From the NCBI RefSeq assembly GCF_001549985.1, contig NZ_LROZ01000007.1:62001-126000 (forward strand): a DNA stretch of 64,000 nt, read 5' to 3'. A model generated the notes under the pieces. That model searched no databases. It was not told the origin of the DNA and saw only the letters and a program-made list of their open reading frames with translations. This stretch comes from Myroides odoratus. Lineage in GTDB: Bacteria; Bacteroidota; Bacteroidia; Flavobacteriales; Flavobacteriaceae. Both the position numbers and the translations under genes were made by a program. The stretch's first letter is position 1. Every line of letters begins with the position of its first letter. Positions 26,830 to 36,172 of the stretch are shown piece after piece.

Positions 26830-27387
26830 ATGAAAAAATTCTCTATTGAATTCAAATGGGCTGCTTTGGCAACCTTGGCTGCACTAATTTGGATGTTTAT
26901 AGGAAAGTCGATGGGATTCCACACTGAAAAGGTGCGTTTTGAGGTACTACACGAGATGCTGTTTAGTTTTTTACTCTTTATTTTTTACTGGTTGGGAATT
27001 CGACAAAAAAAGAAAGACTATTTTGACAATGTCATGCAATGGCAACAAGCCTTTCTAACGGGATTAGTCATGTGTATCATGATTACCTTGTTCTTTCCTA
27101 TTGTTCAATTCATTACTTTCAATCAAGTAAGTCCACATTTCATGGAAACATTAGAGCAAGCATTGATTCACGATGCTAAGATGACTGTGGAAGAAGCCCA
27201 GAAGAATGCTTCTTTTGACTTATTTTTAAGAAATGGAGTGATGAATAATCTCTCATTTGGTATTATCTTTACTACTATAATTGCTTACTTTTTAAAAACA
27301 AAGAATTACGACCAAATAAAGGCCGCTGCACAAAAGCCAGAAATGGTTAAAGTAAAAAAGCAAAAAGGCAAAACAAAACGAAAATAA
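26830..27387 (+). CDS. DUF4199 membrane protein
   Basis: A 185-residue inner membrane protein with four hydrophobic helices (about residues 9-27, 38-56, 78-100 and 138-156) and a Lys-rich cytoplasmic tail. Helix arrangement and the segment KWAALATLAALIWMFIGKSMGFH match family DUF4199, frequent in Bacteroidota and of unknown function. It is 18 bp upstream of kdsA and shares its promoter. Confidence 0.8.
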   Translation: MKKFSIEFKWAALATLAALIWMFIGKSMGFHTEKVRFEVLHEMLFSFLLFIFYWLGIRQKKKDYFDNVMQWQQAFLTGLVMCIMITLFFPIVQFITFNQVSPHFMETLEQALIHDAKMTVEEAQKNASFDLFLRNGVMNNLSFGIIFTTIIAYFLKTKNYDQIKAAAQKPEMVKVKKQKGKTKRK

Positions 27388-27405
27388 TTCTAATACAAGA
27401 ACACG

Positions 27406-28224
27406 ATGGATATCAGAAATATACCTCAAATAAAAAATACAGAAGCTGATAATTTCTTTTTATTAGCTGGGCCATGTGCCATTGAAAGTGAAGAAATGGC
27501 CATGCGCATTGCAGAACACATTATAAAAGTTACGGATAAATTACAAATTCCTTACGTATTTAAAGGGTCTTTTAAAAAGGCAAATCGTTCGAGAATTGAT
27601 AGCTTTACAGGTATTGGTGATGAAAAAGCATTAAAAATACTAGCAAAAGTGGGAAAAGAATTTGGTGTACCAACTGTTACAGACATACACGAATCTTCTG
27701 ATGCAGCTCTAGCCGCTGAATATGTTGATATTTTACAGATTCCTGCTTTCTTAGTTCGTCAGACTGATTTAGTCGTTGCAGCAGCGAATACAGGTAAGGT
27801 GATTAATTTGAAGAAAGGACAATTTATGAGTCCTGAGAGCATGAAACACGCAGTACAAAAGGTATTGGATTGCCACAATGAAAATGTGATGGTTACAGAT
27901 CGTGGAACCATGTTTGGATACCAAGACATGATTGTTGATTACAGAGGAATTCCTGCTATGCAACAATTTGCTTCAACGGTATTGGATATTACTCACTCTT
28001 TACAACAACCCAATCAATCGAGCGGTGTAACAGGGGGACGCCCAGATTTAATTGAAACTGTAGCTAAAGCGGGAATTGCAGTTGGCGTAGATGGAATCTT
28101 CTTAGAAACCCACTTCAACCCTGCAGAAGCAAAAAGTGACGGTGCAAATATGTTGCACTTGGATTACTTCGAAGACTTAATGACTAAATTAGTAGCCATT
28201 AGACAAACGGTTCGCCAGTTCTAA
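27406..28224 (+). CDS. kdsA: 3-deoxy-8-phosphooctulonate synthase (Kdo-8-P synthase)
   Basis: Condenses phosphoenolpyruvate with arabinose 5-phosphate to Kdo-8-phosphate for lipopolysaccharide. The 272-residue TIM-barrel protein has LAGPCAIESEE, FKGSFKKANRSR, TDIHE, QIPAFLVRQTDL and TDRGTMFGYQDMI, all standard. It confirms a Gram-negative envelope. A strong terminator follows. Confidence 0.97.
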   Translation: MDIRNIPQIKNTEADNFFLLAGPCAIESEEMAMRIAEHIIKVTDKLQIPYVFKGSFKKANRSRIDSFTGIGDEKALKILAKVGKEFGVPTVTDIHESSDAALAAEYVDILQIPAFLVRQTDLVVAAANTGKVINLKKGQFMSPESMKHAVQKVLDCHNENVMVTDRGTMFGYQDMIVDYRGIPAMQQFASTVLDITHSLQQPNQSSGVTGGRPDLIETVAKAGIAVGVDGIFLETHFNPAEAKSDGANMLHLDYFEDLMTKLVAIRQTVRQF

Positions 28225-28245
28225 GATTATTTCATCTTATAAGGA

Positions 28246-28271
28246 GAGGATGCCCAAAAGCATCCTCTTTT
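28246..28271. terminator. Terminator after kdsA
   Basis: Stem GAGGATGC / GCATCCTC (28246-28253 with 28260-28267, loop CCAAAA) followed by TTTT. It may also serve the convergent WG-repeat gene. Confidence 0.88.
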
Positions 28272-28281
28272 CTTTTTCTGT

Positions 28282-30735
28282 TTAGGGTATTTCTATTTCG
28301 TTTGTTCTTGCATAATCTACAATTCGTTGATACTGTGTTGCATCTTGAAATTTAGGATGCGCTTTGTAATAGTATAATAGGCGCTCTACGGCATAAAAAT
28401 AACTTGAATGTTCAATGGCTTGCTCATAGTGTTCAACTGCCTTCTTTTCGCTTTGTTTGACCCCATACCCATGGTCATATAGAATACCATAATAAATATG
28501 AATATACGGTTGGTATTTGTTGCGCTTCAAGTATTTTACTACTTGATCAAAATCACTCCTCTGGTAGTGTATTTCGATCAGGTTTTGAGCATAACTCCCA
28601 TAATATTTTTCTGCTAATACATAATAAGACAAGGCCTTATCATAATCTTGTACGACATGTTGTCCATAGAAATACAAATCGCCTAAATTGTTATTGGCCC
28701 ACACACAGCCTAACTCAACGGCTTTCTCATACGCTTGAATCATCGCTTCAAAATCATACGCATAGCCAATGCCATTTTGGTACAAATAGCCAATGGTATT
28801 CCATGCATCGGCATAGTCTTGTTTCGCTGCTGCTTCTAAGTACGCAATTCCTTTCGCTATAGCTGTCTCTGTATTTTCATCGGTATAGATTACTCCTAAC
28901 TCGTACAACATACGCGGATCTTGGCGCTCTGCTCCAATCGAAAAATACTTGATGGCTGAAGTCCAATCTTCCTCATCTCTGGCGGCAATTCCTCTTCGAT
29001 ATAACGTATCCACATCAAAATACGCCTCATACTGATCCCCCATTCGCTGGGTCCAAGCTTCATAAAATGCGCTAAAAAAAGCTAAGTCTTTACCACGCAA
29101 ATTATAGCGTTGTTCGTATAATTGTCCCATTTGTTCGTTGCTAATCTCTTGGCGATTTCCTTCGAGATCCAGATAATACATGGTCGTTCCTTCAAACAAG
29201 CACAAACGCTGCGTATGATGATCAATAGGCTCGCATAGATACGTATACAATTCACTTAAGGTATGCGTCTGATAATCATAATAACGCATTCCCTGCTTTT
29301 GCTTCACTTGCAGCAACAACTGGTTTACATGTTCTATTTTTAGATTATCCTGCTGTGGTTCAATCAACCAACTGTTGGATGCGGTATGATAAAATCCACA
29401 GCCTGCATCCGTTTGAATGACATAGGCATCATACATATGATTACACAAATAGTTGGCATGAATTTTATTGATTACCGTATCGACGAGTACATTCTTTTGT
29501 TCCTTGCAATCAAATAGCTTCCATTGTTTCTCTACTTTGTAAGCAAATGAAGTATACGCTGAAAATAGCATGAGTTGGTCAATATCCGTCAGCATGATAT
29601 CTCCTGTGGCATTGATTACGCTATTCTTTTTTTGATACTTATTCGGTTTAACCCAATAGTACCCCAAGGGCAATTCTTCCAATACATCTTCGGGATAAGC
29701 ACCGAGATATTGCCCTGTTATCGTATAGTATTTTCGTTTTGATGTTTGGGGTTGTTTTGCAAAAAACTTGATGGGATAATCAAGTTCAAATGCCGTCGCA
29801 CTTGTTTCTTCAATAATGTGTTTTCCAGTGTAATCGAGTAATTGATACTGTCCTTCGTGCAAAACGTTGTAGTAAGGACCATACAATTGCTCTACTTCCT
29901 CATAGTCGGGTGGAATCCCCCACTGTTGGGTATCAATATGCAGTAATCCTATTTTGCCGTTTAAAGTAACAATTCCTACTTTGGTTTGATTGACGATATA
30001 ACCATCAAAAGCATCCTCATATTCCAGGGGCACTAGCAGTTGACCTTGATCATTGATATAGCCAAATTTACCTGCCTTTTCTACTACGGCTACATAGGCC
30101 TCGCTAAATGCATAAATGACATCGTATATTGCAGGAGCAATAATCCTTCCATTTTTATCCTTTAATCCCTGTAAATCACCTTCCTGAAAGACAACACTAC
30201 GTGTTTGTTTTACGCTACTTTCTTCCCAATACCCCAACCCATATTGCACCCAATCGTGTTCCAAAGCTTCCAGAAAAGAAGTATAACCAGAAGCGCGAAT
30301 TAGATCATCTAATACACCTATATTGCTTGTATCGATGGCCTTTTGATAAAGTTCCCATTTTTGTTGGATTTCTTCGACCCATTGTTTGGCCTGTTCTTTT
30401 GGTTTCTCTTCGTTCATGGTATACACATCACTGGCATCCATATAAAACGCATCATAAGGCAAATCAGACAAAAATTCAAACATAACTGTGACAGCTTCCG
30501 TAAATGCTTGTTTATTTTGTAGTTGATAGGTTTCGGTCAACAAATCATAGAAATTCGCCAATCGATTGAGTCCTTCTTCTTTATCAAAATACAACGCCTT
30601 TCCTTTCGCTCGTACATTTGCCGATAAAAGGGGTAACAATAAATCAGGAATTACATAATTCCATTCTCCTAAATTCCCTTCAACTACTTGATGGGTTTCA
30701 CTGTCTATATTGTAGAGGTAAATGCGATGTGCCAT
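28282..30735 (-). CDS. WG-repeat / Sel1-repeat protein
   Basis: An 817-residue cytoplasmic-looking protein without signal peptide; I chose the ATG at 30735 (MAHRIYLYN). The first part (to residue about 165) is unrecognised. Residues 165-520 contain WG-type repeats (KAGKFGYINDQGQLLVPLEYE and similar). The C-terminal 230 residues are Sel1/TPR-like repeats (YLEAAAKQDYADAWNTIGYL, ANNNLGDLYFYGQ). Both repeat types form protein-interaction scaffolds. It stands alone next to an unrelated membrane protein, and its partner is unknown. Confidence 0.82.
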   Translation of the reverse strand: MAHRIYLYNIDSETHQVVEGNLGEWNYVIPDLLLPLLSANVRAKGKALYFDKEEGLNRLANFYDLLTETYQLQNKQAFTEAVTVMFEFLSDLPYDAFYMDASDVYTMNEEKPKEQAKQWVEEIQQKWELYQKAIDTSNIGVLDDLIRASGYTSFLEALEHDWVQYGLGYWEESSVKQTRSVVFQEGDLQGLKDKNGRIIAPAIYDVIYAFSEAYVAVVEKAGKFGYINDQGQLLVPLEYEDAFDGYIVNQTKVGIVTLNGKIGLLHIDTQQWGIPPDYEEVEQLYGPYYNVLHEGQYQLLDYTGKHIIEETSATAFELDYPIKFFAKQPQTSKRKYYTITGQYLGAYPEDVLEELPLGYYWVKPNKYQKKNSVINATGDIMLTDIDQLMLFSAYTSFAYKVEKQWKLFDCKEQKNVLVDTVINKIHANYLCNHMYDAYVIQTDAGCGFYHTASNSWLIEPQQDNLKIEHVNQLLLQVKQKQGMRYYDYQTHTLSELYTYLCEPIDHHTQRLCLFEGTTMYYLDLEGNRQEISNEQMGQLYEQRYNLRGKDLAFFSAFYEAWTQRMGDQYEAYFDVDTLYRRGIAARDEEDWTSAIKYFSIGAERQDPRMLYELGVIYTDENTETAIAKGIAYLEAAAKQDYADAWNTIGYLYQNGIGYAYDFEAMIQAYEKAVELGCVWANNNLGDLYFYGQHVVQDYDKALSYYVLAEKYYGSYAQNLIEIHYQRSDFDQVVKYLKRNKYQPYIHIYYGILYDHGYGVKQSEKKAVEHYEQAIEHSSYFYAVERLLYYYKAHPKFQDATQYQRIVDYARTNEIEIP

Positions 30736-30846
30736 AGCTTTATTTTCAGTCAAAAATAAAGCGAACCTATCTCGCAAAAAACAACTGGAGCATAAAAATT
30801 AAAAAAATCACTAGAATTAGGTAGATTCCCCTCAATCTCTTAGCTT

Positions 30847-31419
30847 CTATTTCAATTTGATTTCCTTAATCAGGGCATTCATGGGAATTACTTTGACTTC
30901 TTCTTGCTGTAACAAAAAGATGTAATCTGTCGTTTTACCGATTAAAATCCCTTGTATTTGTGTATTGTCTGCATACGTTATGGCAATGGGGTTTTCTTGT
31001 ACAACTGCGCGTTTATTGCGTTTTGCATAAAGATCGGCTCCTAAAAACATATACAAAACAAAGAGTAGTAATCCCAAACTGTACTTTTGACTAGTATACC
31101 ATTTGGTTTGATCCATATTAAACATCATTTTCGCATAAGAAGTGGGATGTTTTTTACGCCAAAAAAGATCAAATTGATAAATCAAAATCGTCAGTAAAAT
31201 CGTTCCAAGCGTAAACAAGGTAATGGTAAAATCGCCAAAAGGAGCAATTAAAAAATCAAACAAACCTGCATAATCGAAAATATTGACATCGAATAAGATA
31301 AACTTCTTGTAATTGAAGAGCATTCCAATAGCAACAGCAACAAGGTACGCAATCGCTAAAAGCGTTTGTACATCTTTAAATAAACGCTTGAAAATGGTGT
31401 TTGAAAATTGATTGTCCAT
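30847..31419 (-). CDS. Hypothetical membrane protein
   Basis: A 190-residue protein with three hydrophobic helices (about residues 16-36, 47-82 and 113-130) and a C-terminal hydrophilic domain of about 55 residues in which IQGILIGKTTDYIFLLQQEEVKVIPMNAL looks like a small Sm/SH3-type beta fold. The start at 31419 (MDNQFSN) is preferred over a longer TTG-type start. I do not recognise the family. It precedes the WG-repeat gene on the same strand, after which a 111-bp gap follows. Confidence 0.7.
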   Translation of the reverse strand: MDNQFSNTIFKRLFKDVQTLLAIAYLVAVAIGMLFNYKKFILFDVNIFDYAGLFDFLIAPFGDFTITLFTLGTILLTILIYQFDLFWRKKHPTSYAKMMFNMDQTKWYTSQKYSLGLLLFVLYMFLGADLYAKRNKRAVVQENPIAITYADNTQIQGILIGKTTDYIFLLQQEEVKVIPMNALIKEIKLK

Positions 31420-31530
31420 AAGTTGATACAGTAGCAATGAAAGAAGTTAATACTCGCTGATTTTAGTTGCTAATTTAAATAAAAAACAATACGATTTAAC
31501 ATTTCATTTAGACAAAATAGGAGCAAAAAA

Positions 31531-31566
31531 AAAACGAGCGAGTACTAGTATGTACCCACTCGTTTT
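31531..31566 (-). terminator. Terminator of the siderophore importer operon
   Basis: Outer stem AAAACGAG / CTCGTTTT (31531-31538 with 31559-31566) with further internal pairing, directly downstream of the binding-protein gene that ends at 31596. Confidence 0.8.
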
Positions 31567-31595
31567 CACCTGTTTGAAATTAACAACAACTTTAC

Positions 31596-32534
31596 TTATT
31601 TCGTCACAGCATTTTCTACTTCGTCAATCATCATTTTGATTGATTTTAGTCCTCCACCTGATAAATACCATGTTTCAGGGTTTAAGAAAATGATTTTATC
31701 ATTTTTGTATGCATTCGTTTGTTGTACTAATGCATTTGCAAATTCTTCTTTACTCAATGTAGCTCTTTTAATGGCTGCTCCACGGTCAATCACAAAGATA
31801 TAATCTGGGTTTAATTCTTTGATTAACTCATTAGAAATCACTTGACCATGCGTTGCAACTTCGATGTTTTCATCTGCTGGTTTTAGACCAAAAACATCGT
31901 GGATAATACCAAAGCGAGACCCTTTTCCGTATGAACTCATACGACCTTCGTTCGCTAAAACAATTAATCCTTTTTTATCTGAATTCTCTGTAATGCTTTT
32001 AATTTTAGCAATACGCGCATCGATGTCTTTTAATTCTTGTTCTACTTGTTCTTCTTTTCCAAACAATTTACCGATAATGCGTTGATTGTTTTTGAATGAA
32101 TTCATATAATCTTTAGCATCTACATCCAGATTGATTGTTGGTGCAATTTTTTTGAACTCATCATACATTGCGGCTGTACGACCTGCAATAATGATTAATT
32201 CTGTATCTGCTGCGTTTACTTTTTCAGCATTGGGTTCTTTAATTCCCCCAACATTATCATATTCCGCTGCGCTGTATTTCTCTAAATAAGCTGGTAAGTT
32301 TGAACCTGGTACTCCTTTCACTGGGATTCCCAATTCATCAAACGTATCTAAAATACCGTAGCTCAATACTACAGGGTTTTTAGGGTTTACTTTTACTTCA
32401 GAAGTACCCGATAGGTGATCCACGGTAAGTACTGCTGTTTCAGTAGCTGAACTTTGCTCTTCATTTTTTGTTTCTTTACAAGAAACAAATAAAAAAACGG
32501 ATGCTGCCAAGCAGCTAATCATAAATTTACTCAT
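31596..32534 (-). CDS. Siderophore-binding lipoprotein (FatB/CeuE/YclQ-like)
   Basis: The substrate-binding protein of an iron-siderophore ABC importer. Lipobox FVSC (Cys19), then a class III binding fold over 290 residues with typical pieces VVLSYGILDTFDELGIP, AADTELIIIAGR, NPDYIFVIDRGAAIKR. The RGAAIKR stretch is shared with the petrobactin/catecholate binders YclQ and CeuE. It is the last gene of the four-gene operon, 18 bp after the ATPase. The precise siderophore is unknown; a TonB receptor is not in the window. Confidence 0.9.
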   Translation of the reverse strand: MSKFMISCLAASVFLFVSCKETKNEEQSSATETAVLTVDHLSGTSEVKVNPKNPVVLSYGILDTFDELGIPVKGVPGSNLPAYLEKYSAAEYDNVGGIKEPNAEKVNAADTELIIIAGRTAAMYDEFKKIAPTINLDVDAKDYMNSFKNNQRIIGKLFGKEEQVEQELKDIDARIAKIKSITENSDKKGLIVLANEGRMSSYGKGSRFGIIHDVFGLKPADENIEVATHGQVISNELIKELNPDYIFVIDRGAAIKRATLSKEEFANALVQQTNAYKNDKIIFLNPETWYLSGGGLKSIKMMIDEVENAVTK

Positions 32535-32551
32535 AACGATGTTTTTATAAA

Positions 32552-33310
32552 TTATTTAAAATAGACACAAATTTTGTGGTCTCCGTTGTCGATAATTTTC
32601 ATATCGATATCAAAGACATCCTTCATTTTTTCTTCTGTAATCACTTCGTTGGTGGGTCCAAAATACAGAATTTGATGGTTTTTAACTGCGGCGATATAAT
32701 CGGCATATGCTGCGGCATAGTTGATATCGTGCACGACAATCACAATGGTTTTTTGGTATTTATCTGCCAATTCACGGAGGGTTTTCATAATTTCGACCGA
32801 GTGTTTCATGTCTAAATTATTCAACGGTTCATCCAATAAAATATACTCCGTGTCTTGCGCCAATACCATAGCGAGAAAAGCACGTTGACGCTGTCCGCCA
32901 CTCAATTCATCAATAAATTGATTTTCAATATCTTTCAATCCCATAAAAGCGATACTTTCCTCAATCTTCTGATGATCTTCTTTTTTGAGTCTTCCCTTAG
33001 AATGCGGAAAACGACCAAATGAAACTAACTCTTTTACTGTCAATCGAATATTAGGGCTATTACTTTGTTTTAAGATGGCTAAACGCTTAGCAAAATCTTC
33101 GTTTGTATAGCTTAATACTTCTTTATTCAACAAATTGATTTCTCCTTTATCTCGGGAAACTAAGCGACTAATAATCGATAGTAACGTACTTTTTCCCGTA
33201 CCATTTCCTCCAATAAAACAAGAAATCTTTCCTTTAGGGAAACTTACACATACCTGATTTAAAATCAGTTTCTCACCATATGATTTTGATACTTGATTGA
33301 CTTGAATCAT
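32552..33310 (-). CDS. Siderophore ABC importer ATPase (YclP/FatE-like)
   Basis: A 252-residue ATPase of the FecE/FepC family with Walker A GGNGTGKST, Q-loop LKQSNSP, signature LSGGQRQRAFLA, Walker B YILLDEPLNNLD and switch VHD. It overlaps the preceding permease gene by 4 bp. It powers import with the two permeases upstream and the binding lipoprotein downstream. Confidence 0.94.
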   Translation of the reverse strand: MIQVNQVSKSYGEKLILNQVCVSFPKGKISCFIGGNGTGKSTLLSIISRLVSRDKGEINLLNKEVLSYTNEDFAKRLAILKQSNSPNIRLTVKELVSFGRFPHSKGRLKKEDHQKIEESIAFMGLKDIENQFIDELSGGQRQRAFLAMVLAQDTEYILLDEPLNNLDMKHSVEIMKTLRELADKYQKTIVIVVHDINYAAAYADYIAAVKNHQILYFGPTNEVITEEKMKDVFDIDMKIIDNGDHKICVYFK

Positions 33311-34254
33311 ACTTTATTACTTTTTAACAGCAAGTAAATAAAATACACTCCTCCTACGAAGTTGATAATAATACTTACTGTTGTTGTCATGTTAAACAAA
33401 TGCTCTACCAAATACTGCGCCCCCACAACGGTTACGGAGGTCAGTAAACAACAGGTAAAGACGATTAAAGCGTGGTTGTTTTTCTTCACCAATTCATAGG
33501 TTAAATTAGCAACCAATAAACCTAAAAATGTAATAGGCCCTACTAATGCAGTGGAAACAGCCACCATAATAGAGATAAAGATTAAATTTGCTCGTACTAC
33601 TTTGTGGTAGTTCACACCAAGGCTAATGGCGTGATCACGACCTAAACTAATTACATCTAACTGTTTGAAATAACGGATTCCATATAGCATTGTTGCTACT
33701 AAAATCACTGCAGCGATACCTAAAATCTTTAAATTAATGCGTTCAAATGAAGCGAACATGGCATTTTGTATCATGCTGAACTCATTGGGATCAATCAGCA
33801 ACATAATAAATGAAGCCCCACTCTTAAATAGCGTACCGATTAAAAGTCCGACTAAAAGCAAGGTATACAACCCCTTACTTTCTCTCTTGAAGACAGCGAA
33901 ATACATCACCATGGCAAACACCATCATCAAAACGACAGACAAAGCAAAATTCCACTCCGACCCCAGCACTTGAAACGTGCGATCTCCATACCATAAAACA
34001 ATCACCGACTGCAACAGCAAGAAAAAAGAATCAAAGCCCATAATAGATGGAGTTAAAATTCGGTTGGCTGTAATCGTTTGAAAAATGACAGAGGAATAAC
34101 CAATAGCAAAAGACACCAACAACATCGCCAATACTTTGAATCCTCTACGAGGCAAGACGTAATCTAGCTTTGTTCCTGTAAACGTGAACATATAAATAGC
34201 AATGCTGATTAGTAGCGAAACGAGTAATATCGTGATTAACTTATTTTTAGGCAT
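33307..34254 (-). CDS. Siderophore ABC importer permease 2 (FatC/YclO-like)
   Basis: A 315-residue FecCD-family inner membrane permease with about nine helices. Family landmarks include FQTITANRILTPSIMGFDSFF, SLGRDHAISLGVNYHKVVR (coupling-helix region for the ATPase) and GPITFLGLLVANLTYEL. It overlaps the upstream permease gene by 8 bp and the ATPase gene by 4 bp, so translation is coupled. Confidence 0.93.
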   Translation of the reverse strand: MPKNKLITILLVSLLISIAIYMFTFTGTKLDYVLPRRGFKVLAMLLVSFAIGYSSVIFQTITANRILTPSIMGFDSFFLLLQSVIVLWYGDRTFQVLGSEWNFALSVVLMMVFAMVMYFAVFKRESKGLYTLLLVGLLIGTLFKSGASFIMLLIDPNEFSMIQNAMFASFERINLKILGIAAVILVATMLYGIRYFKQLDVISLGRDHAISLGVNYHKVVRANLIFISIMVAVSTALVGPITFLGLLVANLTYELVKKNNHALIVFTCCLLTSVTVVGAQYLVEHLFNMTTTVSIIINFVGGVYFIYLLLKSNKV

Positions 34255-35197
34255 GTTTTGTCTTTTTTAAAATTAGATATAAAAACACCACTCCCCCAAC
34301 AATACTAACCGTCAGCCCAATAGGCACTTCATAAGGAGCAATGATCATGCGGCTAAGTAAATCACAAACTAACAAAAAGATAGCGCCGACTAAAGCCGTA
34401 TAACTAATCGTTTTACGGAGGTTATCACCAAAAATCAAACTGACAATATTGGGCACAATCAAACCTAAAAAAGGAATTACTCCTGCCGTCAGTACAACTA
34501 CAGTTGAAGTAATAGAAACGAATACCAAACCTAAATACATGATGCGTTTGGGGTTTAGCCCTAAACTTGTTGCTGCGTCTTCTCCTAATCCAACAATAGT
34601 AAACTTATTGGCGTAGAGGTAACACAGAATTACAACCAAGACACCGAGGTATAAAATTTCGTAATTTCCTTTTAAGATAGAAGAGAAATCTCCCATCATC
34701 CAACCATCCATATTCTGAACGAGATTATAACGGAATGCAAAAAACGTAGCAATTGCACTGAGGATATTTCCGAATACAATTCCTATTAAAGGGATAAAAA
34801 TCACATTTTGCACTTTGATTTTACTAGCTAAACGCAAAAACACAATACTAGCAGCTAAAGCAATGGTAAAAGACAATACCGTTTTAAACACAATACCTCC
34901 ATTGGGAAAGAGAATCATACTAAATAAAATTCCCATCTTACAGGCATCCAATGTCCCCATCGTTGTTGGAGAGACAAATTTATTCAAGGAGATTTGTTGT
35001 ACAATTAATCCGGAAATACTCATTCCTACACCCGCTATCAATACTGCAATGGTTCGAGGGATACGACTGACCACTATAACAAGCAATTCATCTTTCGACA
35101 ATTGATGCAAATCAAAAATCGAAATATCCTTTACTCCAACGAAAATGGAAAAAAAAGAGAGCACTATCAGTATAAGAACTAAGGAAATTCTTATCAT
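34247..35197 (-). CDS. Siderophore ABC importer permease 1 (FatD/YclN-like)
   Basis: A 316-residue FecCD-family permease, first gene of the operon: SRIPRTIAVLIAGVGMSISGLIVQ, LGEDAATSLGLNPKR and GVIPFLGLIVPNIVSLIFG are canonical. Order permease-permease-ATPase-binding protein matches vibrio FatDCB-type and Bacillus yclNOPQ operons. A candidate iron operator (35211-35225) and -7 box (35238-35245) lie upstream. A decayed copy of the 5' half of this gene sits at 35561-35876. Confidence 0.94.
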   Translation of the reverse strand: MIRISLVLILIVLSFFSIFVGVKDISIFDLHQLSKDELLVIVVSRIPRTIAVLIAGVGMSISGLIVQQISLNKFVSPTTMGTLDACKMGILFSMILFPNGGIVFKTVLSFTIALAASIVFLRLASKIKVQNVIFIPLIGIVFGNILSAIATFFAFRYNLVQNMDGWMMGDFSSILKGNYEILYLGVLVVILCYLYANKFTIVGLGEDAATSLGLNPKRIMYLGLVFVSITSTVVVLTAGVIPFLGLIVPNIVSLIFGDNLRKTISYTALVGAIFLLVCDLLSRMIIAPYEVPIGLTVSIVGGVVFLYLILKKTKHA

Positions 35198-35210
35198 AAA
35201 AATCGTTATT

Positions 35211-35225
35211 TTTATTTAGAATAAA
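35211..35225 (-). promoter_or_regulatory. Candidate iron-responsive operator of siderophore importer
   Basis: TTTATT-TAG-AATAAA, a perfect 6-3-6 palindrome, 13 bp before the first permease start and downstream of the -7 box. Its left ten bases, TTTATTTAGA, equal the core of the two 17-kb elements. Position suits a repressor; the identity of the regulator (Fur-type?) is inferred. Confidence 0.5.
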
Positions 35226-35237
35226 ATTAAATAAGAA

Positions 35238-35245
35238 CAAATATA
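35238..35245 (-). promoter_or_regulatory. Candidate -7 promoter element of siderophore importer
   Basis: Minus strand reads TATATTTG, a perfect TAnnTTTG and identical to the -7 boxes at 17213 and 17518. It is 40 bp upstream of the first permease start. Confidence 0.5.
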
Positions 35246-35560
35246 TAAAACTCGAGGGAGTTGAAAAAACTATTCTCAGTTTGTTTTCTTTAAATACCCT
35301 TTTCTCAATTCTCATATTTTCAACAGCTTTCCTCAAAAATCAGAAAGCCTTAGTAATTCAAAGAAAATGTATACAAAACCTAAATATTCGAACATATTTG
35401 ATTTGAATTCCATAATTTATATAAAACTCACTTTTTACTTAGACAAGCACTTACCACTCTGTGTTTTCTTTTATCCTTTAGGTTTATGTCTTTGTTTTGT
35501 ATGATTATAATGTTCTCCTTAACTTATGCTACAGGTAAGAATCTATTTAATCATTTATCC

Positions 35561-35876
35561 TTTGATTTTACTAGCTAAACGCAGAAAAATAACACTAGCA
35601 GCTAAAACTATGGCAAAGGGCCATACCGTTTTAAACACAATCCCTCCAGAGGAAAAGAGAATCATACTAAATAAAATTCTCATTTTACAAGCATCTAGTG
35701 TAGCCATTGTTGTTGGAGAGACAAATTTGTTGTATAATTAAACTGGAGATACTCATTCCTACACCCGCAATCAACACCGCAGTGGTACAAGGGGCACAAC
35801 GAACAACAATACAATAACCAGGAATTCATCTTTCGACAATTGGTTCAAATCAAAAATCGAAATATCTTTACCCTAT
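35561..35876 (-). pseudogene. Decayed duplicate of the 5' part of the siderophore permease gene
   Basis: Over roughly 315 bp this stretch aligns by eye with 34814-35140, the N-terminal part of the intact permease gene; long identical runs include GAGAATCATACTAAATAAAA and ATTCATCTTTCGACAATTG. Small indels and stop codons destroy the reading frame, and the 3' half of the gene is absent. Similarity resumes at 35918-35956, matching 35321-35359 upstream of the intact gene, while the matching promoter segment is missing. It is therefore a relic of a local duplication. Confidence 0.8.
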
Positions 35877-36147
35877 TAAAATAGCCCCAAAAACAGCAGG
35901 TTAGATTTCCATGCTTTCAACAGGTTTAAGGATAAATCAGAAACACTTAACTATTCTGGCTAATCTTATCGAAAACTTAAACAACCCCATTAGATTATAG
36001 CAAACCGAATGAAGTTAGTTTTTAAAAGAATCTATTTTTCTACTCTATTTTAATCTGAGTATAATTTAATAAGTAATAAAACATAATTTAAATTATTAAC
36101 AATTTTTATTTTTTGTAAAAAAAATTTTAACACCAATTAAAATTAAC

Positions 36148-36155
36148 TAACTTTG
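36148..36155 (+). promoter_or_regulatory. Candidate -7 element of the 36-kb lipoprotein gene
   Basis: TAACTTTG matches TAnnTTTG, 17 bp before the chosen ATG at 36173. No well-placed -33 element is evident. Confidence 0.4.
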
Positions 36156-36172
36156 TCTAAAAAATGATTATT

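Larger units (their letters stand above)
35198..35560. other. Upstream region of the siderophore importer operon
   Basis: 363 bp without a gene. It holds the importer promoter and operator candidate (35211-35245). The stretch around 35321-35359 is repeated, imperfectly, at 35918-35956 beyond the pseudogene, showing that upstream sequence was duplicated together with the gene. The rest, to 35560, shows nothing I can identify. Confidence 0.65.

Noticed and set aside
34815..35105. Plus-strand open frame opposite the siderophore permease, with a similar frame at 35526-35741
   Set aside because: The two frames resemble each other only because the second lies in the decayed copy of the permease gene; both are antisense shadows of a minus-strand gene.
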